Shown piece after piece: positions 21,996-33,756 of a DNA stretch of 64,000 nucleotides. The notes below the pieces were generated by a model, which did not search any database, was not told where the DNA came from, and worked only from the letters and a program-made list of their open reading frames with translations. The stretch lies in the NCBI RefSeq assembly GCF_026914185.1, contig NC_070558.1, forward strand, positions 7,015,501-7,079,500. The letters run 5' to 3'. Positions within the stretch are counted from its first letter, which is position 1, and every line of letters begins with the position of its first letter. The position numbers were made by a program, and so were the translations under genes. Origin of the DNA: Puccinia triticina (lineage: Eukaryota; Basidiomycota; Pucciniomycetes; Pucciniales; Pucciniaceae).

Positions 21996-24900
21996 TTGAA
22001 AAACCTTTGCCCATCGAGTTCCAACCCCAACATTTGGAGATATTTAAAAGATTGCTCAGAGAAACTGAGGATCTTAAGAAAATATCTACTAATACTGATG
22101 GTATTGTAAATAAAATATCACTAAGTATTAAGGAAAATGGAAAAGATTATTCATATGAATTGTTGAGTAAAATTGAATCAATGATATCTTCTCATTCTGA
22201 CTATGTAATATCTTCATTGAAACAAGATATTATCATAAACCAAAAGAAAAATGCAGATGCTTTGGATGATATCAAAGATCTCTTAATACAACAAGGATCC
22301 CGTATGAATAATGTTGAGAATTTAGCTGAAGCCATGCACAAACAAGTTGATCAAGTCCAAATTGAATTGAAACAATTCAAATTAAATACAGAGAAAGCTT
22401 TTGCAGAGAAACCTGAACCTGTATTTACTCCAAAACCTGAACAATACACTCATAAATTTAATAATCCTTTTATGCGTGATTCTGCTCCCCACAAAGCTCA
22501 GGATAATAAATCTGGAAATCAAACTGAGGGAGAGATACCTACAGGGCGTAATAATGGCTCACCACCTAATAATGGTCCACGTTACGCTAATAGTTTCAGA
22601 ACTATGGATAATGCTGCTATAAATAAATTACTTCCTCCTATAAAAGATTGGCCCAAGTTCACAGGTCAAGGTGACTATGATCATATCAATTTTATCAGAT
22701 ATATAGATCATATGTTGAAATCTTATAGAGCAGATGATGAAATAGCAGTAGTGAGATTACCCAGATTATTTGAAGGTGTTGCTCTAGACTGGTTTGTTAA
22801 TAAACAAGAAGAAGTTGGAGATCAAACTTGGGAAACTTGGAAAGAATTGATCAAAGCCAGGTTTGGCACTAGAAATTGGAGAAATGGAGTGAGATTAGCT
22901 CTAGATAATGATTTCTTTGACCCTGGACATAATATTCCTCATGAATGGTGCTTAATTCAGAAAAGAAGAATAGATGCTATACATCCTTCTGCTACATTAC
23001 AAGAAAGTAATGATAGGATGCTTAATCAACTGAAATATACCATACAACATCCTATGAGATGTAGGTTGGGAGACAGATGTGTTGATCTAGCTGAATTCAT
23101 TACTACCTTGGAAGAAGTAGTAGAACATATGGGTTTTAATAAGAAATCTAGACATACTCTAAGAGAAAAGATGATTTCTTCTCAAGAAGTACCTAGAGAA
23201 GATAAAGCTACTCCAGCTAAAGAGCAGGTTAGAAAACCACCACCTCAGCCAGAATGTTACAATTGTGGAGAGTTAGGACATAAAAGACCTGATTGTCCCA
23301 AACCCCGTAAAAAGATCATGAATGTAGAAGGAGCTGAAGTTAATACCTCAGACTCAGAAGAATCTGATAAGAGCTCAGGAATAAATCTGGTTATTAATGA
23401 TGAGGAACCAGATTATAAAACTCTTGTTATTCAAGCTGATATAGGTAATGAACTTCATATCAATACCATTCATGGAGATTCTCATCTTACGCAGAAATGG
23501 CACCCTAGTATGGGAGTAGGACATGTCACAGATGCTAAGATTTTAACAAATAAACCTGAGCAAGGTAAGAACTATACTTTAGGTAAATCCAGCTACACTA
23601 CTGTTCTTTTTGCTGAAACTGAGGTAAAAGCTTTACTTGACATTGGGGCTTTCTGTTCATGTACTAGCCAATCCTTCTTAGATAAATGTTATTCTGAATG
23701 GAGAGAACACTTATTGCCTGTACCAAAAGCCAAATTCAGCAGTTGTAACTCAAACATGCATCCTATAGGAATAGTTTCTATGCCTCTAATATTCCCTCAC
23801 ACTAAAGGATCAGTGAGACTTATTGTTGAATTTGTAGTATTGCAGGATGCTTTATGTGATTATCTTATTCTAGGAAATGATACATTTTGTATGTACGGAT
23901 TTGATATTTTCCAAAGTAAAGATAGGCATTATACTATAGGTGGTGATTGGAAGAGAAAGTTCCAAATTTGTAATATTAATTCTATTATAAGTGATCCAGT
24001 TACTAAAATGGATCCTGAAATACAGAAACAAATGTTATGTTTTAAAGCAGATTATTTAAATCAAGCAGCTGTTAATAATGAACTTAGTGACAGTCTAAAA
24101 ATGGATATTTTGAAAATATGCTTTGATAATAAACAAGCATTTTGTACTTCAGATGAACCTATTGGAGATATCAAAGGTCATGATATGAGCATAGAATTAA
24201 CTGTACAAACACCTTATCCCCCTATGTTAAGGAAAGCAGCTTATCCCTCAAGTCCTAAATCCAGAGAAGCTCTTGAGAATCATATCAATGAACTACTAGA
24301 TCTCAGAGTTATCAGAAAAGTTGGTCATAATGAACAAGTAGAAATGACTACACCAGTTATGATAGCTTGGCATAATGATAAGTCTAGGATGGTAGGTGAT
24401 TTTAGAGCCTTGAATACTTATACTAAAGCAGATCATTACCCTATATCGAGAATTGAACATGCTTTGCACAACTTATCTAAAGCAAAATACATTACTACAA
24501 TGGATGTTTTGAAAGGATTTCATCAAATACCTATAGAAGAAGAAAGTCGTAAGTTTCTCAGAATAATTTGCCATCTGGGAGTATTTGAATATCTCCGTAC
24601 GCCCTTTGGTATTAAGAATGCTCCCTCTCACTTTCAAAGGATGATGGATTCTATATTTGGCCAATATATCAGACAGGGATGGATGATGGTATATATAGAT
24701 GATATTATAATTTATTCTGATGACTGGGATGATCACAAAGAAAAGGTAAGAATGATCTTAGAAAAATCCATTGAAGTAGGATTAAAAATGTCCATAAAAA
24801 AATGTAACTTTGGATATGGGGAGCTCAAAGCCCTAGGACGTATAGTGTCTGGTCTTATGTTAGCAGTAGATCAACACAAAGTGGCTGCAGTATTACTAAA

Positions 24901-27148
24901 TCCCATGCCAAGTAATAAAAAAGAAATGATGTCTTTTCTGGGATTTTGTAGTTATTATAGGCAATTTGTTCCACAGTTCTCTAATATTACCAAGTGTTTG
25001 TATGCAGTTTGTAATGAGGATACAATATTTGAAATGACCTATGAGAGAGTGCAGGTTTATGAACAGTTGAAGAAACTATTGACTAGTGCGCCAGTATTAG
25101 CTCAACCTGATTATACTAAACCATTTATATTGTACATTGATGCTTGCTTAGATGGGTTAGGAGCAGCTCTTCATCAAGAATTTCTTATAGATGATCAGGT
25201 TGTTGAGAAACCTATCCTTTTCATATCTAGACAAATTAAAGATTCTGAAAGGAGGTATGGGGCTAGTCAAATGGAATGTTTAGCACTAGTTTGGGCTCTT
25301 GAAAAATTGCATTACTACCTTGAAGGTTCTAACTTTGTAGTAATCTCGGGTTGTATGGCTGTTAAGACTCTAATGAACATGAAGACTCCTAATCGTCATA
25401 TGTTGAGGTGGCAAATTGCAATACAGCAATACCGTGGTCATATGACTATAATTCATAAGGAAGGTAAGAAACATAAAAATGCTGACGGATTAAGTAGATG
25501 GGCTTTACCAAATACTCCGGATAATCCTGCGTATGATCCTGATGATGAAGATATTTTTCCCATATTAGGTATTCATGTGTGTGATTTGGATGAGGCTTTT
25601 TATGACTTAGTCCGTAACAGTTATGATCAAGACTCAAACCTGTTAACACTGGTAGAGATCTTAAAAAATGATAATTGTCCCCCTGAGTTGATTTCTAGCT
25701 TACGATCTGAATTACTGGTAGATTATAAGTTAGGAAAATTTACTCTGTTGGATGGATTACTGTATTATAGAAATAAACACTCTAGTGTACTAGTACTCTG
25801 TGACAAAAATCAAATAGTTGATATACTAAAGGAGTGTCATGATAGTATAACTTCTGGGCATTTTTCAGAAGATAGAACACTAGAAAGAATTTGTAATACA
25901 GCTTGGTGGATCAATTGGAAGAAAGAAGCCCAAACTTATATAAAATCTTGTGACATCTGCCAAAAAGCTAATAAGCAGACAGGAAAAAGATTTGGCCTTC
26001 TACAAAAAATTGCTGAACCTAAATCCCAATGGGAAATTATTAATATGGATTTTGTAACTGGTCTCCCTCCTGCTGGAGCTTATTCATATAATTCTGTATT
26101 AGTAATAGTAGACCGTTTCTCTAAGAGAGCACGTTTTATACCTAACCATAAGGATGACACAGCTATGGAAATTGCTATGTTGTTCTGGAATAGAATCATG
26201 TCTGATGTAGGCATTCCTAAAATCATTATTAGTGATAGGGATCCAAAATTTACATCTGAATTTTGGCGCAACTTGCATGACATGTTAGGGACAAAACTTG
26301 CTTTTTCTACGGCTTATCACCCTCAGACTGATGGATTAGCAGAGAGAATGATTCAAACTTTAGAAGATATGCTCCGCAGATTCTGTTCATTTGGTTTTGA
26401 ATTTAAAAATCAAGATGGTTATACACATGATTGGGTTAACCTTCTCCCTGCTTTAGAAGTTGCATATAACAGTAGCAAACACTCCACAACTAAAGAGGCT
26501 CCTTATGTCTTAGAACGTGGGTGGATACCTAGACTGCCTAAAAATACTGTTAATGACAAATTGCCATATATTCATCCAACTTCTTCAGATTTTAAAAAGA
26601 TGCTAGATGCGGCCCATGATCATGCAAGAAATTGTGTAACAGAGGCTGTTGAGTACAACAAGAATAGGTGGGACAAGAGTCATAGAGAACCAGAATTTAA
26701 GGTTGGAGATAAAGTAATGTTATCCACGGTAAACTTCAATAATCTGGGAGGGAATAGAAAACTCAAGCCTTCTTTTGTTGGACCTTTTGTCATCAAACAA
26801 CTACATGGGAAAAATGCAGTTGAGGTAATTCTGAGTGAAGAACTTTCAAGAAAGCACCCAGTATTTCCAGTAAGTTTAATTAAACCATGGATATCAAGAC
26901 CTGGAGAATCTATAGATGTTCAACCTACTATTCCTGTAGAAGAACCAGTTGAGAATTCAAAATTACAAGTGCAGAAAATTCTAAAAGATAAGAAGGAACG
27001 TATTAATGGTAAAGATGTGCGTCTGTACCTTGTACGGTACAAAAATAATTCAGCAGATAGAGATGAATGGTTGCCTGAAAACAATATTCCAGATGGAACT
27101 ATTCATCTCCGTAATTATAGACTTTCGAAAAGGTCTAAAAACCTCTGA
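21996..27148 (+). CDS. Gypsy-3 gag-pol, main part
   Basis: Continues gag after the Helitron. Domains: coiled gag (22007-23200), CCHC knuckle [14 protein letters not shown] (about 23254), protease region (about 23630), RT with YIDD (about 24700), RNase H (about 25130-25490), integrase HHCC (HDSITSGHF... CDICQ, about 25840-25970), D,D,E residues ([19 protein letters not shown]) and chromodomain ending near 27130. Two active sites are damaged. The protease triad reads LLDIGAF where Gypsy-1 has LLDSGAS, and an RNase H Asp (Gypsy-1 VTDCTAL) is Gly here (ISGCMAV). The frame is otherwise open, so decay is by missense. Counting from 21996, the first ATG at 22007 is internal and not a start. Confidence 0.93.
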
Positions 27149-27171
27149 TTTTTTTCTATAGTCTCATCTTT

Positions 27172-27183
27172 AGGGGTAGGAAA
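27172..27183 (+). other. Gypsy-3 polypurine tract
   Basis: AGGGGTAGGAAA immediately precedes the 3' LTR. Confidence 0.75.
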
Positions 27184-28140
27184 TGTCAGCCGGCTACGCA
27201 GCGCAAGCCAGCGTAACACTTGTATAAATAATTATAAATGATATTTAGAATTTTTTGTGACAGACAACTAGTTGATCTGTCACTTATAATATAAAGATAT
27301 AAATACATATAAGTTTAATCTGAAAAGTAGTGAATATTTGAAATATAGTCAGGGTGAATATTAAACTACACCTGTGCGCGTGAGCTACATACAAAAATGT
27401 CAATGACATCCAGTTGACAGGTGTCACTTATAATATTGTGTCTGAGAAATAATATTCTCCAGACAAAATAAGGCCTTATCCAAGTTCGAGTGCGATAAAC
27501 CAAGTTCTAGAGAGATAAGCCGATAGACCTCGATAACCAACCGCCCCATCCAAACTCGAGAAAGATAAACTGACAGAAAAGCAACAACCCCATCAAGAAT
27601 CGAATGTCATCGAGAAATACTGTCCGCCCCAGCCCGCGAAGACATTCGAGTGAAATAGTATCCCCATTGAATCCAGATAAGGAAAGAATATTTAAGGAGG
27701 TCTGTTTGACCTCATTTCATTTTTTCCTCAGCTTAAGACAACCCACCAATATTCTAATACCAGTATCTCATCGATTTCCTCTCAGCTTTCGATTGATCTC
27801 GTCTTCAAACATTCGCCGTCTCTAGCCTTCCGTAAATTCTCGATCATCTCTCGCAGCGATAACAGATTGGTTCCTTATTATAAGTAAGTAAGAAACCATT
27901 TCTCTTTATCGCCGCTATTTCCTTTTAACTGTAAGACTGGGAATATAACTACACCTGCTAGCAGGCCCCAGCTATTATCTTAGGAGGGATCTAAACAACC
28001 CCTGTTTGCAGGCCCCTCCTTTAAAAATATATATTTCTTTTATTTATTCCAAACAAAACAACCTCAAAAACCTACCCTTTTATTCGCTATCACCCGGTGT
28101 AGCTAGAAGAAAGCTGTTCTTGGCATCACCGAGGCTGACA
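27184..28140 (+). repeat. Gypsy-3 3' LTR
   Basis: 957 bp copy of 16529-17485. The differences I found are all C/T or G/A changes at CpG dinucleotides. Confidence 0.96.
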
Positions 28141-28350
28141 ATTTGTAGCTGATCTCGATTTTCTTTCAGAAGCTGCTACATTCAAGACAGCCCTCCGACT
28201 AGGTGGATTACAAGCGACAGAAGTTCCTGCTTTCAGTTGGGAGGTTGACTTTGACCTGATTGGCTTCAATTTCAATTCGAGAGAACTCAGCTGAGTTTGG
28301 AGTCTTGCGAGTTGTAGTCGAATCAATGCGATCTCCTCCTCAATGGTCAT
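28141..28350 (-). pseudogene. N-terminal part of the ORF split by Gypsy-3
   Basis: ATG at 28350, 70 codons to the insertion point. Begins MTIEEEIALIRLQLARLQTQ, likely coiled coil, then a basic Ser-rich stretch. It continues at 16523. See that entry for the joined ORF. Confidence 0.6.
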
Positions 28351-28868
28351 GACTGAAGCAGTAAAAAATAATGACAGAGTGATGAGTTGTCCAAAAAAGA
28401 AAGCCAGAGCTGAGGAGAGAATTTTTTATATTGAGGGCGAAGGCCAGGTGTTGATGAACTCGGCGAACCCAAAAACCAAAGTGATCGCAGGTGATTTGAA
28501 GCTAAAGAAAATTGAAGAGAGGTCGTCCGATAGAAAAATACGGCTTCAATCAAGATGAATAAGAGAAGTTTGGCTATCCGTTCGTCCAATACAAAAATCG
28601 AAAGAAGGCTGAGGGTTCCGGCCGCTAACCAAAAACGACGGTGGTGGTGGTTTGATGATAAACAAAACAGAAAAACTGAGATGTCGAGATCAAACTTGAT
28701 GTCCAACAACGACAACAATGGTTTACAGCTAACCAAAAACTAGGATGGTTTTCCAACGATGACAGCTGTTGTTTGATTTGTGGATCAAGAATCAGCAAAA
28801 AAATCTTTGAGCTGGACTGGGATGTCGAGTTCCTTCTGCACAGGGCCTATCCAGGTTTACAGGTACAA

Positions 28869-28882
28869 TGGGGTGGTCGCCA
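28869..28882 (-). other. PBS of the non-autonomous LTR element
   Basis: Minus strand TTGGCGACCACCCC, 2 nt after the 5' LTR, looks like a complement of a tRNA 3' end. tRNA not assigned. Confidence 0.5.
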
Positions 28883-28884
28883 AT

Positions 28885-29243
28885 TGTCAGCCGGCGTCTC
28901 TAGTGCGACAGTCGGTTGATGATGTGAGAGATTCAAAGCTGGTGTTCTGACAGTGATTTGGATATTTATTGTGAACTGGCAATCTTGAGACAGTGATTTG
29001 AGTATGTATCTGAAGATGAGGAGGAAAGTAGATATGATGTTGTCTTGTCTTGGATTTCTGGGGAACATAGAAATGAACAAGGTACAACTAATATAGAGAT
29101 GATGAATTGACTAACTCTATACAAGCATATTATGACCATGATGAAGTAAAGGTAGAGTAACTGGGGAGACAACTATTGTAGACTGTGTAGAAAATATAAC
29201 ATTAACTTGCTGGAGGTATGTTGTATTTACTTGCAGGCTGACA
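28885..29243 (-). repeat. 5' LTR of the non-autonomous element
   Basis: 359 bp, pairs with 14642-15000. Confidence 0.93.
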
Positions 29244-29248
29244 GGGGG

Positions 29249-29629
29249 GCAGGATAGCCAGCGGGAGCAGGTAGATGGTGTGTTGGATTCAGCGTGAGGG
29301 CTGGAGATGGCTGTAGCAGCTGGATCACGTGTTTGGGGGCTTGACAACGGTTGGCAAGGGAACGGCTGGGACTCAGGGGCAGAACAATGGCAAGAGGCGC
29401 AAGGGTTGTGGTGTGAGCGCGTGCAAGCCTGGCAAATACAATGGCAAGGCAGTGACTTTGTTGGTATATCAGATGAGGTGGGAGACAAGGGTATCAGCAA
29501 AAACTCCAGTCTTGTTGACAACACCTAGCCGTGCAGGTCAGAGGTACTGGATGTGCGTGGCTGTGGTGTAGTTGTCAAGGCTAGATATGTTTTGCAGCCA
29601 AGTGCACTGGTGGAATCTGTTGAGTGCCA
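29249..29629. other. Spacer right of the nested elements
   Basis: No gene or repeat recognised. Confidence 0.4.
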
Positions 29630-30120
29630 GGTAGTTGCAGATCACCTATAAAAGTAGGTTTGACTTGCTTGTTTGTGTACCCCAGGGCGTCCTCCACCAC
29701 TGTACTTCCAGCATGCAATTTCGTCCTCAACCCCCTCCGCTGTTGCACGTGCGCAGTTTGAGGGTCTCTACTCGGTGGCCCCCCTTTGCATAATGCCTTC
29801 AATGAGGCGCGCTGGGGGTCATCCTCTCACCATTTTTTTAACCCTGATAGACAGGGATGGATGGTGGTCCACGGTGCATCAGCCTGCTGATGTTAGGTGG
29901 CTGGGTGCAGATTATTGTTCTCTTTTTGGTTTTTGTAATATTGTAGTTTTTTTGTTGATTTAGGCATTTTTAGAGGGAGGGATCAAAACCCTTGACGTTT
30001 TTTTTCTGGGAGTTTTATAGGGGAAACCCTTGATTTTTTTTTTTTTGTATTTTTTTTGTGATTTATAGGGTAACCCCTTGAATTTTTGTTTTGTGATTCC
30101 AAGACTTTAGTAAACTTGAA
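29630..30120 (-). repeat. Diverged Helitron 5'-end relative with outward TATA motif
   Basis: Weakly similar to 14103-14330 and 21768-21995 (GGTGGCCCCCCTTTG, terminal AGTAAACTTGAA). A plus-strand CCTATAAAAG lies at about 29647. Similar TTTAAG or CTTAAAG boxes sit at the same place in the other copies, and AATAAA is near their terminus. No coding potential. Confidence 0.4.
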
Positions 30121-30648
30121 TGTATTACAAAAACAATGGATTAAACCCAACAAAAAATGACTCTTAGAAGCCTTTCACAGATTCTGAAACCCTTTCAATG
30201 TAGCATGTGAGCAGGAAGGAACAGGACGGAACAAGTATGTATGCACACTATTTATGCACCTTTATGCACAAACAAAATTGAAACAAAACACATTGTCATA
30301 AGTATGTCATTTTGAATACCAGATTGAAACATGGTATATCAGTATGTCACAGGAAAAAAAATCCAAGCAGTGTCAGTTTGAAACAAGTTTCTTAGATCTA
30401 CTTAAGTATCATTTTTGCCAAACAGAAAATCATTTTGAAACAATTTACGTAAGAGTGTCTAGTAGGGGCTTGTCAGGGTTCTGATACATTTCTGGTGACT
30501 TTGAAAACATGATTCAAAGTTCAGTTTTTTTTTTTGTGGGAGGAGGGTAGTTGAGAAGTGATTAGGAGCACTTTACTTTGGTTATACTTCCTTTTCATTG
30601 CCAAAGGGTATAAATAGACCCTGCCTGGTTGGGTTTTTTCAATCCTCA
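30121..30648. other. AT-rich spacer
   Basis: Low-complexity AT-rich sequence with a TATAAATAG motif at about 30610; nothing else seen. Confidence 0.4.
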
Positions 30649-31365
30649 CCATTTTAAATAGCTAAAAATATCATACACATTTGCAAGCTGCCACTGTTAT
30701 TTTGTGGGCATTTCACTCAGCCATCATAGCTTTCACACAAGCCCAAATCTTCCATAGTCCACACTGCAGTTCTATAGAAACCAAGTAAATCTATTGATTT
30801 CCCTTGAAGGCATTTATTTGGGATATTATTGGAAAACATCATAGAGAAGTAGTTATGTATATCTTGCGTACACATATAGCTCTATACAAAGTTTTCCATT
30901 TCTATTATTGAAAATCTCTGCAGGATCTATTATACCAAACAAAATCAATACTCATGAGTTAGCTGATAGGCATATAGAGAACTTTGACCTTACCAAATGT
31001 TCACCTCCAGACAGCTTTATAACAGATTTACCTGAAACTGATGGAAGATGTCACTTATGGAATGAGTATTGATTTTGTTTGGTATAATAGATCCAGAGAT
31101 TTTCAATAATAGAAATGGAAAACTTTGTATAGAGCTATATGTGTACGCAAGATATACATAACTACTTCTCTATGATGTTTTTCAATAATATCCCAAATAA
31201 ATGCCTTCAAGGGAAATCAATAGATTTACTTGGTTTCTATAGAACTGCAGTGTGGACTATAGAAGATTGGGGCTTGTGTGAAAGCTGTGATGGCTGAGTG
31301 AAATGCCCACAAAATAACAGTGGCAGCTTGCAGGTGTGTATGATATTTTTAGCTATGTAAAATGG
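30649..31365. mobile_element. Foldback element with arms of about 305 bp
   Basis: Arms 30649-30955 and 31062-31365 are near-perfect inverted repeats around a 106-bp spacer. There is no ORF. It could form a cruciform or a very long RNA hairpin. Confidence 0.9.
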
Positions 31366-32180
31366 TTACAATCTTGCGCAAGATTGTAAACTAATGGATT
31401 GAGTTTGTAAATAGAGCAAAAGCCTGATGGAGATAGTGATGATATTTTCATAGAGGAAAGATCTGCCAAAATTGAAAGCACTCCCTTTTATCAAAAAATC
31501 AACCAAAGAAAGTCAAACAGCATGTCTCCATCCCCTACCCCCAGTTTCCACATTCCACATTCCTCCAGTAGACACCCCTCCAGATGGTCCTACAGATTTT
31601 CATTGCCCATCATCCTCTTGCTCTTATGGTCTTAGTTGTCTCCTTTGACTTTCTGTGAATCAAGTCAATCCATATCTTTCATTCTTTCAAACAAACACGG
31701 CAAGAATCTCCACACCAACTCATTCCACCAATAAACAGTCATGGCTTCACCCACAATCTCCACTGACCTATTTTCAAATTATATCAGCTTCTGTCTACAT
31801 CCATTCCATTTCAATAAATCATTCTTATCAATTTTGTTCTTGGCGACTTCAAAAGAATGGCTTCTTCAAGATTGATCATGTCCATCCCAGAAACCTCAAG
31901 ACACAATTCTATTCACTCAATCACATTCATACCAGTTCTTTTTTCACACATTATTGAACTAGCTACTCAATGAGGCTAGCTCTTGTCATGTTGGTGCTGC
32001 ATTCCCTTTGAGCTATTTTTATCCAATCACTTCATTTTTTACCCTGTGTCCCCCAAGCCCCCAGAGTGTGTATGTAGGTGAAGATATTCTTCAGCCCGAG
32101 ATTTTTGGCTTCTCCACGCCCATCTGCACACAAATATTAAGATTGAAAATTGGTATAATCGTGGTTATTTTTCGTGTTTG
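31366..32180. other. Intergenic, no feature recognised
   Basis: AT-rich sequence. Short ORFs here show no motif. Confidence 0.4.
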
Positions 32181-32188
32181 ATAGCTGA

Positions 32189-32497
32189 ATGGGTAAGGAT
32201 GAGGGTAGACCTTGGCTCCAAGTGCCGACTGATGCGCAGAAAAGTGAGACTTTGCAATTGCATCATACTTTGCATCCGCAAGGCCTGTCTTTTGTCACTT
32301 CTGAGGAAGAACGTTGGAAAGAGACACTGAAAGTGTGGGCGCACCGTCCATCCATTGCTAAAGCTTGCCAACAGGCCCAGCCCACTGTCTCTCAACTGGC
32401 CAACTTGGCCATCGTTAGAACTTGCTGTGGTCAGGAAAATGGGGTTTCAAAAGAGTGTATATTCTTAACCATTAACAAATGTAATGGTCTCAAATGA
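32189..32497 (+). CDS. Hypothetical ORF (102 aa), weak
   Basis: An ATG-initiated frame beginning MGKDEGRPWLQVPTDAQKSE with a polar, Trp-containing composition (EEERWKETLKVWAH). No family recognised, no partner exon confirmed. It could be a fragment of an old transposase or a chance ORF. Confidence 0.15.
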   Translation: MGKDEGRPWLQVPTDAQKSETLQLHHTLHPQGLSFVTSEEERWKETLKVWAHRPSIAKACQQAQPTVSQLANLAIVRTCCGQENGVSKECIFLTINKCNGLK

Positions 32498-32823
32498 ATG
32501 TGGGCGTGGTCGGAATGGATGGATAAAAGTGATAAACTATAAGCTAAACAATAAAGGTAAAAAATTGGACGAGTGTTGCTTTAAGCGAACACTATAAGGT
32601 CCCGGTAACAATAAGTAAGAAAAATGAAATGACTGGGAAAGGAAGCACTTGATCTATTTAGGGATTTTTTTTGTTCATCAAAGTGCTTAATTATCCATTT
32701 ACCGGTCAAAAGATGGTGATGATGATGGGGCGCTGGCGACTGCGCCTAAATAATTGAGGGCAAAGGATTGGGGAAAGGCGAAGCGGATGAGCCAGGGCCA
32801 GGGAAAAGGAAGGGGAAAAAGGG

Positions 32824-33620
32824 TCAGGGCTCACTGGACCTGCGACGATGTTCCAAGTGGTCGATGAGTTTCCACAGCCGCTCGAGGGGAAAAGCCTGGT
32901 GGTCGAGCTCGGCATAAAGCACGTCGAGGACCCAATCCCTACAGCACCATTGTCCATGGACCGAGCGATACCATACAACGTGCTTGGTATCGAGCACTCT
33001 GACTCTGAAGGCGTTCGTCCCGTTCGGTTGGGAGTCGGACGGATTTCCTAGACGGATGATGGGCCGGAGCGGGCCGATGTCGCGGAACAGCTGGCGCTGG
33101 CTGGGGAAGAACTGCAGATACACTTCGTAGAAGCCGTGCCGACGGGCACTCGCCCGGATGCCGTATGCTGTGCAATCTTGGTCAGTCGGAACGACGATCA
33201 AATGCCTCGTGTCGCAGCCTCTGGCTCCGTGAGTCGGATCCTTAAATTGCGCGACAAACACTCGGTTGCTCAAACGGTTGACTCGAATCATTCTGCTGGC
33301 CTATTCACCCGAACAAATAAAAATCAGGCGTCAGTGGGTCATTCTCTCTCGAGACGTCATGGCAGGCAGGAGAGGAGCCAATAGACGAGAGAGCTCCAGT
33401 CTTCCAATCAAGAAAAGAAAAGTCCTTACCTGAATTGTTGAGTTAAAGTCACTACAGGTTCTAAACACGATCTTCGAGCGGGGGTCTTGCACCAGAGAGA
33501 ATAGGCAGCAAAGAGAACAATCACCGGTATATCGAGAAGCGCGGAGAAAAAAGAAGTCTTGGAAGAACCAGTCCTTGACGATGATAGAAATAGTAAAGAA
33601 GTGGAGGAACTTGATTGCAC
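32824..33620 (-). CDS. Unknown protein with N-terminal hydrophobic segment (219 aa, 2 exons)
   Basis: Exon 1 33620-33430 and exon 2 33292-32824, joined by donor TCAG|GTAAGG and acceptor CCAGCAG|A (137-nt intron, phase 2), give a 219-aa protein. Exon 1 encodes a Ser-rich start and a hydrophobic stretch, ALLDIPVIVLFAAYSLWC (about residues 27-44), that may be a signal anchor. Exon 2 is a compact globular-looking domain (FVAQFKDPTHGARGCDTRHL, later VVWYRSVHGQWCCRDWVLDV) ending in a basic tail. A TATA box lies 129 nt upstream. I do not recognise the family. It may be lineage specific, secreted or membrane anchored. The good splice sites, TATA box and sustained frame make it a likely real host gene. 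Confidence 0.65.
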
Positions 33621-33748
33621 AGCAACAAGTGGAGAATTTATTAAAAAATATCGATGGTTTGTTTGAAAGTGAAGGCGAAAGAAGAAGATGGTTGTAGCTT
33701 GGATGGGGAGGTGGATGGAGGGAAGAGCAACGGAATAGCAGACGACGC

Positions 33749-33756
33749 TTTATATA
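33749..33756 (-). promoter_or_regulatory. TATA box of the 32824-33620 gene
   Basis: Minus-strand TATATAAA, 129 nt before the ATG, at plausible distance from a C/T-rich start region. Confidence 0.5.

Larger units (their letters stand above)
16529..28140 (+). mobile_element. Gypsy-3: Ty3/Gypsy chromovirus, split by a Helitron
   Basis: LTRs at 16529-17485 and 27184-28140 (957 bp each, TGTCAGCC...GGCTGACA) with target duplication ATTTG at 16524-16528 and 28141-28145. Without the Helitron the element is 8568 bp. Same layout as Gypsy-1: PBS, spliced leader exons, +1 ORF overlapping the gag N-terminus, gag-pol with C-terminal chromodomain, polypurine tract. The LTRs differ at about 10 positions, all CpG transitions. 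Gag-pol is open after removal of the Helitron, but two active-site residues are lost, so it is probably dead for autonomous movement. Confidence 0.96.
14642..29243 (-). mobile_element. Non-autonomous LTR retrotransposon (LARD-like), split by Gypsy-3
   Basis: Two 359-bp LTRs (14642-15000 and 28885-29243, TGTCAGCC...GGCTGACA) flanked by the duplication GGGGG (14637-14641 and 29244-29248). Without Gypsy-3 and its 5-bp duplication the element is about 2985 bp. Orientation is minus. A PBS-like TTGGCGACCACCCC follows the right LTR at 28882-28869, and a polypurine tract GGTGGTAGCAAA precedes the left LTR (15001-15012). It encodes no gag or pol, only two unfamiliar ORFs. LTRs differ at about 6 of 359 positions, older than Gypsy-3, which agrees with the nesting order. 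Confidence 0.9.

Noticed and set aside
29307..29528. Small plus-strand ORFs in the 29.3-29.6 kb spacer
   Set aside because: No domain, splice site or repeat support.
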